Assembly: GCA_019636335.1 (NCBI GenBank)
Contig: JAHBXR010000001.1
Span: 362,712-426,711 of the forward strand
From: Pirellulales bacterium
Lineage (GTDB): Bacteria > Planctomycetota > Planctomycetia > Pirellulales > JAEUIK01
Reading direction: 5' to 3'
Length of the DNA stretch: 64,000 bases
Shown: piece after piece, positions 8,424 to 17,790 of the stretch
Layout of the letters: every line of letters begins with the position of its first letter
Position numbering within the stretch: the stretch's first letter is position 1
The notes under the pieces: generated by a model
What the model saw: only the letters and a program-made list of their open reading frames with translations
Database searches by the model: none
What the model was told of the DNA's origin: nothing
Made by a program: the position numbers and the translations under genes

Positions 8424-9734
8424 ATGACTCAGCCGGCCAATCCGTCGCGTCTTGTGATTCCCTCGCGGCGCGAGTTCTTGCGGTCGTCGTCCGCAATCGT
8501 CATCGGCGGAGCGGTGGCCGGCACGCTGTCGGTTTCGCGCAGTGCCCATGCCGGAGGCGACGACGCGATCCGCGTGGGGCTCGTCGGCTGCGGCGGTCGC
8601 GGCACGGGAGCCGCCAGCCAGGCCTTGCAGACCGAAGGCAATGTGCGGCTAGTGGCAATGGGGGATGCCTTCGCCGATAACCTGGCGCACAGTCTTGCAA
8701 CCCTCGAAAAAGAAGAGCCCCTCAAGGGCAAGCTCGACGTGCCCGAGGATCGCCGTTTCGTCGGCTTCGATGCCTTCCAGAACGTGATCGACTCGGGCGT
8801 CGATGTGGTGATTCTCGCCACGCCTCCCGGCTTCCGCCCGCAGCATCTGGCCGCCGCCATCGAGGCGGGCAAGCACGTCTTCTGTGAAAAACCGGTGGCG
8901 GTCGATGCCCCGGGCGTGCGCAGCGTGTTGGCCACGGCGCAGAAGGCCAAGGAAAAGAATCTGGCGATCGGCGTCGGTCTGCAGCGCCACCACCAGAACG
9001 AGTACCTCGAAACGATCAAGCGCTTGCAGGATGGCGAGATTGGCGACATGGTCGCGGCCCGCGTCTATTGGAATGGCGCCGGCGTCTGGGTGCGCGACCG
9101 CCAGCCGCAGCAGACCGAAATGGAATACCAGATGCGCAACTGGTACTACTTCAACTGGCTCTGCGGCGACCACATCGTCGAGCAGCACATTCACAATCTC
9201 GACGTGATCAACTGGTTGAAGGGGGCGTATCCGACCCGTTGCCAGGGCATGGGGGGACGCGAGGTCCGCAAGGGACCGAACAACGGCGAGATCTTCGATC
9301 ACCATGCCGTCGAGTACGAATATGCCGACGGCACGCGCATGTTCAGCTACTGCCGCCACATTCCCGGCTGCTGGAGCAGCGTGACCGAGCACGTCCACTG
9401 CACGAAGGGGACGGCCGACATCAGCGGCGGCAAGATCGAGCCGCACGGCGAAAAGGCCTGGCGTTATCGCGGGCCGAACAACAATCCCTACCAGACCGAG
9501 CACGACGATCTCTTCGCCGCCATTCGCCAGGGCAAGGCCTACAGCGAGGCCGAGTTGGGCGCCTACAGCACGCTCACCTCGATCATGGGACGCATGGCCA
9601 CCTACTCGGGCAAGATGATTACCTGGGAGCAGGCACTCAACTCGGAGTTGAGTCTCGCGCCGAAGGAATTCTCGTTCGAGGCCACGCCCCCCGTCCCGTC
9701 GGTAGCCGTTCCCGGCCAGACGCAGGCTGTCTAG
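8424..9734 (+). CDS. Tat-exported Gfo/Idh/MocA family oxidoreductase
   Basis: The 436-residue product starts with a twin-arginine signal (SRREFLRSSSAIVIGGAVAG), followed by a Rossmann fold with VGLVGCGGRGTGAA. It carries the family segment GKHVFCEKPVAVD, whose EKP lysine is the usual catalytic residue, and the motif DHIVEQHIHNLDVINW in the C-terminal domain. These enzymes oxidise or reduce sugars, inositols or their derivatives with NAD(P), and the planctomycete members are usually exported. The substrate cannot be read from sequence. AGGAG about 9 bases upstream supports this ATG rather than the longer open frame. Confidence 0.93.
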   Translation: MTQPANPSRLVIPSRREFLRSSSAIVIGGAVAGTLSVSRSAHAGGDDAIRVGLVGCGGRGTGAASQALQTEGNVRLVAMGDAFADNLAHSLATLEKEEPLKGKLDVPEDRRFVGFDAFQNVIDSGVDVVILATPPGFRPQHLAAAIEAGKHVFCEKPVAVDAPGVRSVLATAQKAKEKNLAIGVGLQRHHQNEYLETIKRLQDGEIGDMVAARVYWNGAGVWVRDRQPQQTEMEYQMRNWYYFNWLCGDHIVEQHIHNLDVINWLKGAYPTRCQGMGGREVRKGPNNGEIFDHHAVEYEYADGTRMFSYCRHIPGCWSSVTEHVHCTKGTADISGGKIEPHGEKAWRYRGPNNNPYQTEHDDLFAAIRQGKAYSEAELGAYSTLTSIMGRMATYSGKMITWEQALNSELSLAPKEFSFEATPPVPSVAVPGQTQAV

Positions 9735-9850
9735 TTCGATCTGCAGACAGACTTGGGTTTTCAATGGCCACGTCGGATCCGGCGTGGCCATGCCCGGCTC
9801 AACGGTGCGTCTCGTCGCATGCCTCTTCGAATCGGAAAGGAATCGTCACG

Positions 9851-10705
9851 ATGACCGATCCCGGTGCGCCCGAACCCCAGGCCAAGCCGCGCTGGCAGCC
9901 CATCTCGTCGATTGAACGACGTGTGGCGGGCGTGCTGGTCGAAAAGGCCAAGACCACGCCCGAGCAGTATCCGTTGTCGCTCAACGCGCTCAAGGTGGGC
10001 TGTAACCAGAAGAATAACCGCGATCCGGTGCTCGAATTAGAGCAGGAAGCGGTCGAGGCGGCCGTCGACAAGCTGCGCGAGCTAGGGGCCGCCGTCGTCG
10101 TGCAGGGGGGAGGCCGGGTATCGAAGTATCGGCATTGCCTGTACGAATGGTTCGGCGTCGACAAGGTCGAACTGGCTGTAATGACCGAGTTGCTGTTGCG
10201 GGGTCCGCAGACCGAAGGCGAGTTGCGTGGCCGAGCGGCGCGCATGGAGCCGATCGCCGATCTCGCGGCGTTGCGACCGGTGCTAGCCTCGCTCAAGACC
10301 AAGGGGCTGGTGGTTCCCCTTACGCCCGAGGGACGTGGCCACGTGGTGACCCACGCGCTCTATCCGCCGCGCGAGTGGGAACGCATCCAGGCGAAATTCG
10401 CCGGCTACGTTCCGCCTGGCGGTGGTGGCGACGATGAGGAAGAGACAACGTGGGCCAGCGCGCCGCAATGGCATGGTCCGGCAACTGCCCCCCCCGCGCC
10501 GCATGCCGCCGCCACGGGACCACCGCGTTCCGTCGCGTCCGAAGCGTCGAGTGGACCAGTCTTCGAGGAGAAGCTGGCCGAATTGCGGGAGGAGTTCGAG
10601 CGAGAAATTGGCACGCTGCGCAGCGAGGTGGCCGAGTTGAAGTCGACCGTCGCCCAGCTTCGCGACGAAAGCGATCGCCTGCGCCGCGAGCTGGGGGTGG
10701 TCTGA
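9851..10705 (+). CDS. YceH (DUF480, UPF0502) family protein with C-terminal coiled coil
   Basis: The 284-residue protein begins with the YceH signature SSIERRVAGVLVEKAKTTPEQYPLSLNA and continues with VGCNQKNNRDPVL, both hallmarks of this tandem winged-helix family. A second winged-helix part follows (LAVMTELLLRGPQTEGELRGR). After about residue 190 the family ends; the rest is a proline/alanine-rich linker and a short coiled coil (about 235-282) that most family members lack. The molecular role of the family is not settled. AAAGGAA lies about 9 bases upstream of the ATG. Confidence 0.88.
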   Translation: MTDPGAPEPQAKPRWQPISSIERRVAGVLVEKAKTTPEQYPLSLNALKVGCNQKNNRDPVLELEQEAVEAAVDKLRELGAAVVVQGGGRVSKYRHCLYEWFGVDKVELAVMTELLLRGPQTEGELRGRAARMEPIADLAALRPVLASLKTKGLVVPLTPEGRGHVVTHALYPPREWERIQAKFAGYVPPGGGGDDEEETTWASAPQWHGPATAPPAPHAAATGPPRSVASEASSGPVFEEKLAELREEFEREIGTLRSEVAELKSTVAQLRDESDRLRRELGVV

Positions 10706-10739
10706 TTCGGTCTTGCCGCTACGAGCTTCTTCTTGCCAA

Positions 10740-11153
10740 TTAGTTGGTGCTGGCGTCGACGTTGGCCGCCAGTTCCTCGACCAGCGTGCGGTCGACGTGG
10801 ACCGAGTCTTCACCAGTCACGGTCAGTTTGAACTTCTGCTTGTCGAGTTCGATCAGCTTCGTGCCGCGCACGTGAAAGTAGAGCTTCCGATCGCTCTGCG
10901 AGTTGCGCGAAATGCTCACGAGGTGACCGCCCCCTTTGACGAGCATGCTCGAGCAGGGAACGACGCCATCGAGGCTCATGCCCCAAAACGTGTCGCCCGT
11001 TCTTAATTCCATGGCATCAGGTTCTTTGACCACCGGCGTCGGGGGCTGCGTTACTTGTGTGCCCGAGGGATGGGGCAATTGTCCAACCTTCGCGCCGAGC
11101 ATCGCGCCACCGAACGCCAGCGCAGCCAAGACCGGCAACGCAAGGCGTTTCAT
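10740..11153 (-). CDS. Exported protein of unknown function
   Basis: This 137-residue protein has a clear signal peptide (MKRLALPVLAALAFGGAMLGA), a short proline/threonine stretch and a small compact domain with beta-rich segments such as KLYFHVRGTKLIELDKQKFKL. I recognise no family. The ATG at 11153 is preferred over a frame open to 11213 because GGAAGG precedes it and the signal peptide begins there. It is convergent with the YceH-family gene, with 34 bases between stops. Confidence 0.65.
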   Translation of the reverse strand: MKRLALPVLAALAFGGAMLGAKVGQLPHPSGTQVTQPPTPVVKEPDAMELRTGDTFWGMSLDGVVPCSSMLVKGGGHLVSISRNSQSDRKLYFHVRGTKLIELDKQKFKLTVTGEDSVHVDRTLVEELAANVDASTN

Positions 11154-11221
11154 TTCAGTCCTTCCCAAGAAGTGAGGAGAGATGAGGTGCTTGGAGGGGA
11201 GTCTTCTTTCCAAGCATATTC

Positions 11222-11249
11222 AGTATAGTCCACACATTCTACGCTTGAA
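11222..11249 (-). promoter_or_regulatory. Weak candidate promoter for the exported protein gene
   Basis: On the minus strand TATACT (11227-11222) lies 16 bases after TTCAAG (11249-11244). The -10 is good and the -35 is poor. It would give a leader of about 60 bases for the gene starting at 11153. Confidence 0.3.
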
Positions 11250-11413
11250 TTTTGCAAGTTGTTCGGCAGCTAAAACTTGCGGTTTTTCAATCCAACTGGA
11301 CAAAGGGGTTACGTCGCGCGGATGGCCCTCTCGCGACAGAATCCTTATGATGAACCGCACGGCGAAATGGGGGCCAATTTGGCCGGGCTGCACCAAGGCA
11401 CAGTGAGACTGCT

Positions 11414-13030
11414 ATGGCAACCGCAACTCCATCCGTGGCGGCACCAACCTGGCGCATCCGACGCCCCTGGGTGCCCGCCCTAGCCCTGCTGCTGGCGACC
11501 GTCGCGGTCGTGCTGATCTGGGTGTTGCCGGTCGAGTTTTTCGACCGTGGCATGCGTTTCAGCTTTTCGGCCCTGGCCGCCGTGCTGGGCTTTGTCACGG
11601 TCAGCGTGTGGTTCATCTTCAGCAGCGGGCTGCCATGGCGCTGGCGGACGGCCTATCTCGTGACGCTTTGCTGCCTGGCGCTCTTCTTTCCATTGACCGT
11701 GCGGCGCGTCGATTTCACGGGCGACATGCTCCCCTCGTTCGAATATCGCTGGCAGTTGGATCGCTACTCGAAGCTCGAAGCGCACCGCGCGAGCCATCGC
11801 CCCGCGGCGACAGCGACCGCAAGTGCCGAACTCGAGGCTGGTACACCGATTGAAGTCGGCCCGCACGACGTGCTCGAGTATCGCGGGCGCGAGCGCGACG
11901 GAGTGGTGACGGGGCCGGCGCTCGCGCGAGACTGGAACCAGCAGTCGCCCGAGAAGCTCTGGCGGCAGCCGGTCGGGGGGGGCTACGCGGCGTTCGACAT
12001 CGTCGGGCCGTATGCCTTCACCATCGAGCAGCGCAAGGAGCAGGAGGCCATCGTGGCCTACGACAAGCAGACCGGCGAGGAACGCTGGGTCTATCAGTAT
12101 CCTGCCTTCTTTTCCGAGGCCATGGGTGGTGAAGGGCCACGTGCCACGCCGACCTACGCCGATGGCAGGCTCTATTCGCTCGGTGCGACGGGCGTCCTGG
12201 CGTGTCTCGACGCGTCGACCGGCAAGTTGATCTGGGAGCGCAACATCTTCCAGGAGAACGCGGCCAAGAACCTGGTCTGGGGCATGAGCGGCTCCCCCTT
12301 GGTGTACGACCAACTCGTGGTGGTGAATCCCGGCGCGCAGCAGGGAAATCCCAGCAGCCGCGCCGTGCTGGCCTTCGAGCGAGACAGCGGACGGCTGGCC
12401 TGGGCCAGCGAGACGGCGATGGCCAGCTATGCCTCGCCCATGCTGGTCGAACTGGCCGGCGTGCGCCAGGTGTTGATCTTCGATGCGCAGGGCGTGGCCG
12501 GACTCGAACCCGCTACGGGCGAGCGTTTGTGGCGCCAGGAGTGGATCAGCGATTACGACATCAACGCGGCGCAGCCGGTGCTGATCGAAGGGGATCGCCT
12601 GCTCATCTCGTCGGGCAAGGGGAGTGCCCTGCTCCATGTCTCGCAGGTCGACGGCGCCTGGCAGGTCGATGAACTGTGGCGCAACCGCAATATGAAAGCC
12701 TCGTATGCGAACCCCGTCGTACACGACGGCAACATCTATGGACTCGACGAAGGCATCCTCGTCAGTCTCGATCTCGCCACGGGCAAACGCCATTGGAAGA
12801 AAGGCCGCCACGGCCACGGGCAACTGCTGCTCGCGGACGATCTGCTGGTGATCCTTTCCGAGCAAGGGCAACTCGTCCTGGTCGAAGCAACCCCCGAGGA
12901 GTACCGCGAGTTGGGCTCGCTGCCGGCCATCGAGGGACGCACCTGGAACAATCCCACGCTCGTCGATGGCACGATCTACGTGCGGAACCATCTCGAGATG
13001 GCCGCCTACAAACTGCCCCTGGCCCACTGA
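11414..13030 (+). CDS. Membrane-anchored PQQ-like beta-propeller protein
   Basis: The 538-residue protein has three N-terminal hydrophobic helices (about residues 20-40, 48-70 and 76-96), a linker, and then a beta-propeller from about residue 180 to the end. Propeller blades show the PQQ-repeat pattern: IVAYDKQTGEERWVYQYPA, LACLDASTGKLIWERNIF, VLAFERDSGRLAWASE, VAGLEPATGERLWRQEW and LVSLDLATGKRHWKKG. Such propellers occur in BamB-like scaffolds and in quinoprotein dehydrogenases. There is no cytochrome domain and no evident metal-binding dehydrogenase motif, so a scaffold or binding role is more likely. The flavin reductase gene follows after 41 bases. Confidence 0.85.
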   Translation: MATATPSVAAPTWRIRRPWVPALALLLATVAVVLIWVLPVEFFDRGMRFSFSALAAVLGFVTVSVWFIFSSGLPWRWRTAYLVTLCCLALFFPLTVRRVDFTGDMLPSFEYRWQLDRYSKLEAHRASHRPAATATASAELEAGTPIEVGPHDVLEYRGRERDGVVTGPALARDWNQQSPEKLWRQPVGGGYAAFDIVGPYAFTIEQRKEQEAIVAYDKQTGEERWVYQYPAFFSEAMGGEGPRATPTYADGRLYSLGATGVLACLDASTGKLIWERNIFQENAAKNLVWGMSGSPLVYDQLVVVNPGAQQGNPSSRAVLAFERDSGRLAWASETAMASYASPMLVELAGVRQVLIFDAQGVAGLEPATGERLWRQEWISDYDINAAQPVLIEGDRLLISSGKGSALLHVSQVDGAWQVDELWRNRNMKASYANPVVHDGNIYGLDEGILVSLDLATGKRHWKKGRHGHGQLLLADDLLVILSEQGQLVLVEATPEEYRELGSLPAIEGRTWNNPTLVDGTIYVRNHLEMAAYKLPLAH

Positions 13031-13032
13031 AT

Positions 13033-13046
13033 AACGGTCGACCGTT
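13033..13046. promoter_or_regulatory. 14-base perfect palindrome between two co-directional genes
   Basis: AACGGTCGACCGTT is a perfect palindrome located between the propeller stop (13030) and the GTG of the flavin reductase gene (13072). It could be an operator or simply a short hairpin. Nothing else supports a role. Confidence 0.3.
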
Positions 13047-13071
13047 CCATTCTTTCGAAGAGGAGACCCGC

Positions 13072-13548
13072 GTGGCGTTCGATTCGACTTTGCAGCGGCA
13101 CATCATGGGTTGCTTTGCCACGGGAGTAACGGTGGTCACCACGCGGGCCGGCGATGAGCTTTCCGGCCTGACGGCCAATGCCGTGGCGTCCCTTTCGCTC
13201 AATCCGCCGCTGGTGCTCGTCTCGGTCGACCGCAAGGCGCACAGTCATGCGATCTTGCTGGCGGGACGCTGTTTTGCCATGAATATCCTCACCATCCAGC
13301 AAGAGGATCTTTCACGCCGCTTTTCGACGTCTGGGCCGAAGGACTTCTCGGATCTCGCCTGGCACGAAGCCGTGACTGGTGCCCCGGTATTGGACGGATG
13401 TCTCTCGTTCGTCGATTGCCGCGTGGTTGAAATCGTGGCTGGCGGGGATCACGATATCTTCATCGGCGAGATTGTGGCTGGTAACGTCGAGCTCGAAGGC
13501 GAACCGCTCGTCTACTACCGCGGCCGCTACCGCCGACTCGCCGAGTAG
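13072..13548 (+). CDS. Flavin reductase-like (FMN-binding split-barrel) protein
   Basis: This 158-residue cytoplasmic protein carries the flavin reductase pattern: FATGVTVVTTRAG, LTANAVASLSLNPPLVLVSVDRKAHSHAIL, FAMNILTIQQEDLSRRFS, and a final DHDIFIGEIVAGNVELEGEPLVYYRGRY-type ending split across the barrel. Members supply reduced flavin to monooxygenases or act as small oxidoreductases. The partner oxygenase is not nearby. The GTG start has GAGGAGA about 6 bases upstream; the frame is open further upstream but runs through the preceding gene. Confidence 0.9.
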   Translation: MAFDSTLQRHIMGCFATGVTVVTTRAGDELSGLTANAVASLSLNPPLVLVSVDRKAHSHAILLAGRCFAMNILTIQQEDLSRRFSTSGPKDFSDLAWHEAVTGAPVLDGCLSFVDCRVVEIVAGGDHDIFIGEIVAGNVELEGEPLVYYRGRYRRLAE

Positions 13549-13600
13549 AAGATTCAACCGGCAAACGCGACAGAATGGCGAGCTCTCTGAAATCCTTTGC

Positions 13601-13656
13601 GCACTTCGCGCCTTCGCGGTAAGCATTTCTTTTCTTACCGCGAAGGCGCGAAGTGC
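13601..13656. repeat. Long perfect intergenic hairpin
   Basis: Two perfect 23-base arms (13601-13623 and 13634-13656) flank a 10-base loop rich in T. The arm is rich in CTTCGCG and CCTTCGCGG motifs. It is far longer than a normal terminator stem and lies between two co-directional genes. It may be a copy of a dispersed palindromic repeat. A fragment with similar wording (CTCACGCGGAGGCGCGGAAGG) occurs near 19997-20019. Confidence 0.75.
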
Positions 13657-13692
13657 GAGAAGGGCTTGTTCCTTTGAAAAAAGGTCTGCCCG

Positions 13693-15216
13693 ATGCGGCG
13701 CATGCTTGGCAAGTTGGTGTTCTTGGTGGCGATTGGTTTCGTCGGCCTGGTTGTTCGCGGCGCCGAGGAGCGGCCGAATATCCTGTTCATCTTTACGGAT
13801 GACCACGCGGCGCATGCCATCAGCGCCTATGGCTCGAAGATCAACCAGACGCCGAATATCGACCGCCTGGCGCGCGAGGGGATGATCTTTCGCCACTGCT
13901 TCTGCACGAATTCGATCTGCGGCCCCAGCCGGGCCGTGATCCTCACCGGCAAGCACAGCCACTTGAACGGCTTTCTCGACAATCGTTCGGTCTTCGACGG
14001 TTCGCAACAGACGATGCCCAAGCTCATGCAGCAGGCGGGCTATCAGACCGCGATCATCGGCAAGTGGCACTTGAAGAGCGATCCCACGGGCTTCGACGAT
14101 TGGTGCGTGCTCACCGGCGGCGGCGGACAGGGGACCTACTACAATCCCGCGTTCAAGACCGCCGACGGACCCGAGACCCATACCGGCTACGTCACGGACA
14201 TCATCACCGACAAGTCGCTTGCCTGGCTCGACGGGCGCGATCGGTCGAAACCGTTTCTGCTGATGTATCAGCACAAGGCGCCCCACCGCGAATGGGAGCC
14301 CGATCCGAAACACTTCGCTCTGTACGAAGACGAGGAAATTCCCGAGCCGGCGACGCTCTTCGATGACAACGCCGGTCGCACGAGCGCCGCGCAGAAGCAG
14401 GAGATGACCATTGCGCGGCATCTCACGGAGCGCGATCTCAAGCTCAAGCCGCCGGGCAATCTCACGCCCGAGCAACTGGCGGCTTGGAACCAGGCCTATG
14501 AACCGCGCAACGCCGCCTTTCGCCGAGCCAAACTCGAGGGAGAGGATCTCGTCCGCTGGAAGTACCAGCGTTATATCAAGGATTACCTGCGCTGCATCGC
14601 CTCGGTCGACGACAACATCGGCCGCGTGCTCGATTATCTCGACCGCGACGGGCTGGCCGAGAACACGATCGTGATTTATGCCTCGGATCAGGGCTTCTAT
14701 CTCGGGGATAACGGCTGGTACGACAAGCGCTGGATGTATGACACCTCGTTGCGCATGCCCTTCATCGTGCGGTGGCCGAAGCGGATCAAGCCGGGCAGCG
14801 AAGACATGCACCTGGTGCAGAATCTCGACTTCGCCGAGACGTTTCTCGACGTGGCCGAGGCGCCGATTCCCGCCGACATGCAGGGACGCAGCTTGCTGCC
14901 GCTGTGGGCAGGTCGATCGCCTGACGACTGGCGACAGTCGATCTACTACCACTACTACGAATATCCGGCGGTCCACATGGTGGCGCGCCATTACGGCGTG
15001 CGCACGCCCCACCACAAGCTGATCCACTATTACGACATTGGCGAGTGGGAACTGTTCGACCTGGACAAGGATCCCGGTGAGCGGCAGAGCGTCTACGACG
15101 ACCCCGCGTATGCCCAGATGCGCGATGAACTGAAGGCCGAGCTGGACCGACTGCGCAGCGAGGCGCGCGCCGAGGACTTTGCCGACGGCACGCCGACTCT
15201 CAAGAAGGCGCGTTAA
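13693..15216 (+). CDS. Exported formylglycine-type sulfatase
   Basis: The 507-residue protein has a signal peptide (to about residue 23) and a sulfatase domain opening with [21 protein letters not shown]. The modification motif is canonical: Cys76-Gly-Pro-Ser-Arg80, the cysteine becoming formylglycine. Other landmarks are [42 protein letters not shown] and [11 protein letters not shown]. It hydrolyses sulfate esters, probably of carbohydrate, in the periplasm. The substrate is not readable. The large hairpin at 13601-13656 lies just upstream. Confidence 0.94.
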   Translation: MRRMLGKLVFLVAIGFVGLVVRGAEERPNILFIFTDDHAAHAISAYGSKINQTPNIDRLAREGMIFRHCFCTNSICGPSRAVILTGKHSHLNGFLDNRSVFDGSQQTMPKLMQQAGYQTAIIGKWHLKSDPTGFDDWCVLTGGGGQGTYYNPAFKTADGPETHTGYVTDIITDKSLAWLDGRDRSKPFLLMYQHKAPHREWEPDPKHFALYEDEEIPEPATLFDDNAGRTSAAQKQEMTIARHLTERDLKLKPPGNLTPEQLAAWNQAYEPRNAAFRRAKLEGEDLVRWKYQRYIKDYLRCIASVDDNIGRVLDYLDRDGLAENTIVIYASDQGFYLGDNGWYDKRWMYDTSLRMPFIVRWPKRIKPGSEDMHLVQNLDFAETFLDVAEAPIPADMQGRSLLPLWAGRSPDDWRQSIYYHYYEYPAVHMVARHYGVRTPHHKLIHYYDIGEWELFDLDKDPGERQSVYDDPAYAQMRDELKAELDRLRSEARAEDFADGTPTLKKAR

Positions 15217-15254
15217 CGCGCGTTGTTTTTCCGCGGATCAAAGTTGGCGCGTGC

Positions 15255-15275
15255 GTCACGCACGGGGTGCGTGAC
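15255..15275. terminator. Hairpin between convergent genes
   Basis: GTCACGCAC (15255-15263) and GTGCGTGAC (15267-15275) are perfect arms around a GGG loop. It sits between the convergent stops at 15216 and 15276, so a bidirectional terminator is the simplest reading, although there is no T-run. Confidence 0.5.
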
Positions 15276-16229
15276 CTACTTGAGTCCCACCGGGTGACCG
15301 TCGAGCTTCCATTCTTCCTTCGGCTTCACACCCAGGTGCGCGAGCACCGTGGCAACGGCGTCGACCAGGTGGACGCTTTCTTCGATCTGGCCGCGCTGGG
15401 CGTCGTCGCCGCTGACGATGAGAAAGCTGTTGAGAATATCGGGCTCGTTGTGTCCGCCGCCATGTCCGGTGCCTTTGCCGCCATGATCGCTGGTGACGAC
15501 CACGAGCCAGTCCTCGTCGGCATACGTCTGGCGGTTCTGCACGGCTGTGAGGACTTCGCCCACGTGTTTGTCGGCGGTTTCGATGGCCGAGATGTACTCG
15601 GGCACCGTGGGATGGAAGCCGTGCTTATGGCCCGACTCGTCGACCTGGCCGATGTAGTAGAAGAGGACCGTGGGATCGCGCTCGGCCAGAATCTTGACCG
15701 CGGCCTTCGAGCCGGCTTCGTCAGTTTTGACGTAGTCGCCGTCGATTGGCGGCAGCACGGCGCCGACGTCGGCCGAGCTGACGATGTGCTGCTGGATCGG
15801 AATCCAGTCGACGATGCTCACCGTGTAGGCGTCGGGCTGGACTTCCTTGAGCCGGGCGAAGAAGTGGGGGTACTCGGTGTAGTTCTTGCCCTTGAACTCG
15901 TTGTCGTGTACCCCGTGCTTGTCGGCCCAGACGCCGGTGAGAATCGTCGACCAGCCCGGGCCGCTGATGGTGTCGTTCTTTTTGTAGCGATCGCCGAGGA
16001 TGAGGCACTGCCCGGTATAGCAGCCGTTCTCCATCAGCTTGTCGAGATTCGGCGTCTTTGCCGCGCCGATCGAGTCGAAACGACAACCGTCGATGCCGAG
16101 GTAGAGGACTTTTTTTACCTTCTCGGGCTTGGCGTCCTTATCGGCGGCTTGCGTGGCCAACGTGGCGAGCAGCGTCAGAACCAGGGCGACGAGAAGCGGG
16201 CGGCAAAGATTCAACAACATGCGGTGCAT
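15276..16229 (-). CDS. Exported alkaline-phosphatase-superfamily phosphodiesterase/nucleotide pyrophosphatase-like enzyme
   Basis: The 317-residue protein has a signal peptide (to about residue 30) and then the superfamily opening VLYLGIDGCRFDSIGAAKTPNLDKL. Metal-site landmarks follow: GPGWSTILTGVWADKHGV, holding the likely nucleophile, then YIGQVDESGHKHGF and VVTSDHGGKGTGHGGGHNEPD. This pattern matches the type I phosphodiesterase/NPP branch rather than sulfatases, and there is no CxPSR motif. It probably cleaves phosphate diesters or monoesters in the periplasm. The start at 16229 has GAGGA about 5 bases upstream. It is convergent with the sulfatase gene. Confidence 0.85.
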   Translation of the reverse strand: MHRMLLNLCRPLLVALVLTLLATLATQAADKDAKPEKVKKVLYLGIDGCRFDSIGAAKTPNLDKLMENGCYTGQCLILGDRYKKNDTISGPGWSTILTGVWADKHGVHDNEFKGKNYTEYPHFFARLKEVQPDAYTVSIVDWIPIQQHIVSSADVGAVLPPIDGDYVKTDEAGSKAAVKILAERDPTVLFYYIGQVDESGHKHGFHPTVPEYISAIETADKHVGEVLTAVQNRQTYADEDWLVVVTSDHGGKGTGHGGGHNEPDILNSFLIVSGDDAQRGQIEESVHLVDAVATVLAHLGVKPKEEWKLDGHPVGLK

Positions 16230-16284
16230 GATTTCCTCGCAAGAATGGCAGTCGTTGGTGCTCGACGAATATCGTGTGGTGACC

Positions 16285-16314
16285 AATATCCGCAGCGCGC
16301 AGCGTTCGGGTCAA
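16285..16314 (-). promoter_or_regulatory. Candidate promoter for the phosphodiesterase gene
   Basis: On the minus strand TTGACC (16314-16309) precedes GATATT (16290-16285) with an 18-base spacer, about 55 bases upstream of the start codon. The -35 is good and the -10 fair. Confidence 0.4.
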
Positions 16315-16364
16315 GCTGCACGAGGTGAACTTTATGAAAACTTTACGTGCGGCGGGCGCTGCCG

Positions 16365-16392
16365 GGCATCGCTGTGGAAATCCCGCGATGCC
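16365..16392 (-). terminator. Hairpin downstream of an oxidoreductase gene
   Basis: Perfect 8-base arms GGCATCGC (16365-16372) and GCGATGCC (16385-16392) flank a 12-base loop, about 70 bases past the stop of the minus-strand oxidoreductase at 16460. There is no T-run. Confidence 0.35.
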
Positions 16393-16459
16393 GTCGTCCT
16401 CGAAGTGCCCACTGCGGGGCGAGCCAGCAGTACTACACGATTGCCACTTTGTGTCCAAC

Positions 16460-17734
16460 TTACGACACGGCTTCCGGCGTGTGCGTCAGGTCGAGGGTGC
16501 TTGCCGGAACCATCTTTTCGTGCTTGGCGTCCCAGCCCATCATCTGGTTGGTGCGCCACGATTCGTTGGCCATGTTCACCGCCACAACGCCGGCCAGGCC
16601 TAACTCCGGCGGGCAATTCAAGGGTTCGCCCAAGCGCAGGTGGTTGTGCAGGTTCGTGTGGTGCAGGTGGATGTCCTCGCCGCCGGTCTTCTTGTGCTCG
16701 GCCAGCACGCGATCGTCCTTGTCGCGGATGACCCAGCCCCCGGGGGTGAAGAAGAGCGTGGCGCGGTAACCGCGAATCAGGTGATCGATCGGCACGCGGT
16801 TGCTCATCGTGCCCAGCACGTAGACCGTCATACCGCGCGGGTACTCGCAGATCATCTCAAAGTTGTCGGGCAGGTCGCGGCCGTCGTTCCACTGGTAGAT
16901 GCCCCCCATGCCCACCACGCGGCGCGGGTAGAGCAGGTTGCAGGCCTTCATGATCCGCGTGATGCGGTGAATGAAGAGGTCGGTGGCGATGCCGCCGGAG
17001 TAGACGCCGTAGTTGCGCCACTCGAAGTAGTGATGCGGGTTCCAGTCGACCTTCGGCGCCTTACCGAGCCAGGCCTCCCAGTTCAGGTCGGCGGGCTTCT
17101 CCATCTTTGCGTTGAGATCGGGCTGGCGCCAGGGGCCCTGCGAATCGTAGCGGCGGACGTATTCGATCTGCGCCTGCACGACCTGGCCCAGCTCGCCCGA
17201 GGCGATCGCTTCGGCCGCCGTGCGATAGCTGTCGTCCGACATGGCCTGCACTCCTACCTGCAAGGGACGCTTCGTCTCCTGCTGCTTGCGCATGACTGCC
17301 TGCGCCTCGGGAATGCTGTGCGTCATCGGCTTTTCGCAATAGACCGCCTTGCCGGCCTCCATGGCGTCGATCGTCATCGTCGAATGCCAATGTTCGGGCG
17401 TGGCGATCGTGACGTAGTCGATCTCCTTGATGTCGAGCACCTGGCGATAGTCGTCGAACGACTTTGGGGCCTCGACCTTAGCGGCGCCCGCCTCGGCTCG
17501 CGTCTTCCAACAGTCGGCCACGGCGACCGGCTCGAGGTTATTCGATTCTTTGAGCGACTTGATCGCGCTCAGGTGTCCGCCCCCCATGCCCCCGGCGCCG
17601 ATGAAGCCGACGCGGATGCGATCGTTTGCCCCAACGATCTGGCCATAGCTCTTGGCGGTCCAGGCGACCGCCGTGGCAGCGATGCCGGTGGCCTTGAGAA
17701 ACGAGCGACGAGACGGCGACTCAAACGGCGACAT
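16460..17734 (-). CDS. Tat-exported Gfo/Idh/MocA family oxidoreductase
   Basis: The 424-residue protein starts with a twin-arginine signal (SRRSFLKATGIAATAVAW). The Rossmann motif is VGFIGAGGMGGGHL, and the catalytic-lysine segment is GKAVYCEKPMTHS. The C-terminal half contains GGIATDLFIHRITRIMKAC, another family landmark. It differs clearly from the other two copies in this window (8424 and 59353), so these are paralogues with separate substrates rather than recent duplicates. The ATG at 17734 is chosen because the signal begins there; the frame is open to 17860. Confidence 0.92.
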   Translation of the reverse strand: MSPFESPSRRSFLKATGIAATAVAWTAKSYGQIVGANDRIRVGFIGAGGMGGGHLSAIKSLKESNNLEPVAVADCWKTRAEAGAAKVEAPKSFDDYRQVLDIKEIDYVTIATPEHWHSTMTIDAMEAGKAVYCEKPMTHSIPEAQAVMRKQQETKRPLQVGVQAMSDDSYRTAAEAIASGELGQVVQAQIEYVRRYDSQGPWRQPDLNAKMEKPADLNWEAWLGKAPKVDWNPHHYFEWRNYGVYSGGIATDLFIHRITRIMKACNLLYPRRVVGMGGIYQWNDGRDLPDNFEMICEYPRGMTVYVLGTMSNRVPIDHLIRGYRATLFFTPGGWVIRDKDDRVLAEHKKTGGEDIHLHHTNLHNHLRLGEPLNCPPELGLAGVVAVNMANESWRTNQMMGWDAKHEKMVPASTLDLTHTPEAVS

Positions 17735-17790
17735 GGCAGGTGGGGCTCCAGAATGCTTGCAGGGCAGGGGGGCACGAGCGCCTAGAGGCG

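Noticed and set aside
11480-13027. Long open frame on the minus strand opposite the PQQ-type propeller
   Set aside because: High GC leaves long open frames opposite real genes; this one is rich in Arg, Gly, His and Asp without domain motifs, while the plus strand has clear propeller repeats.
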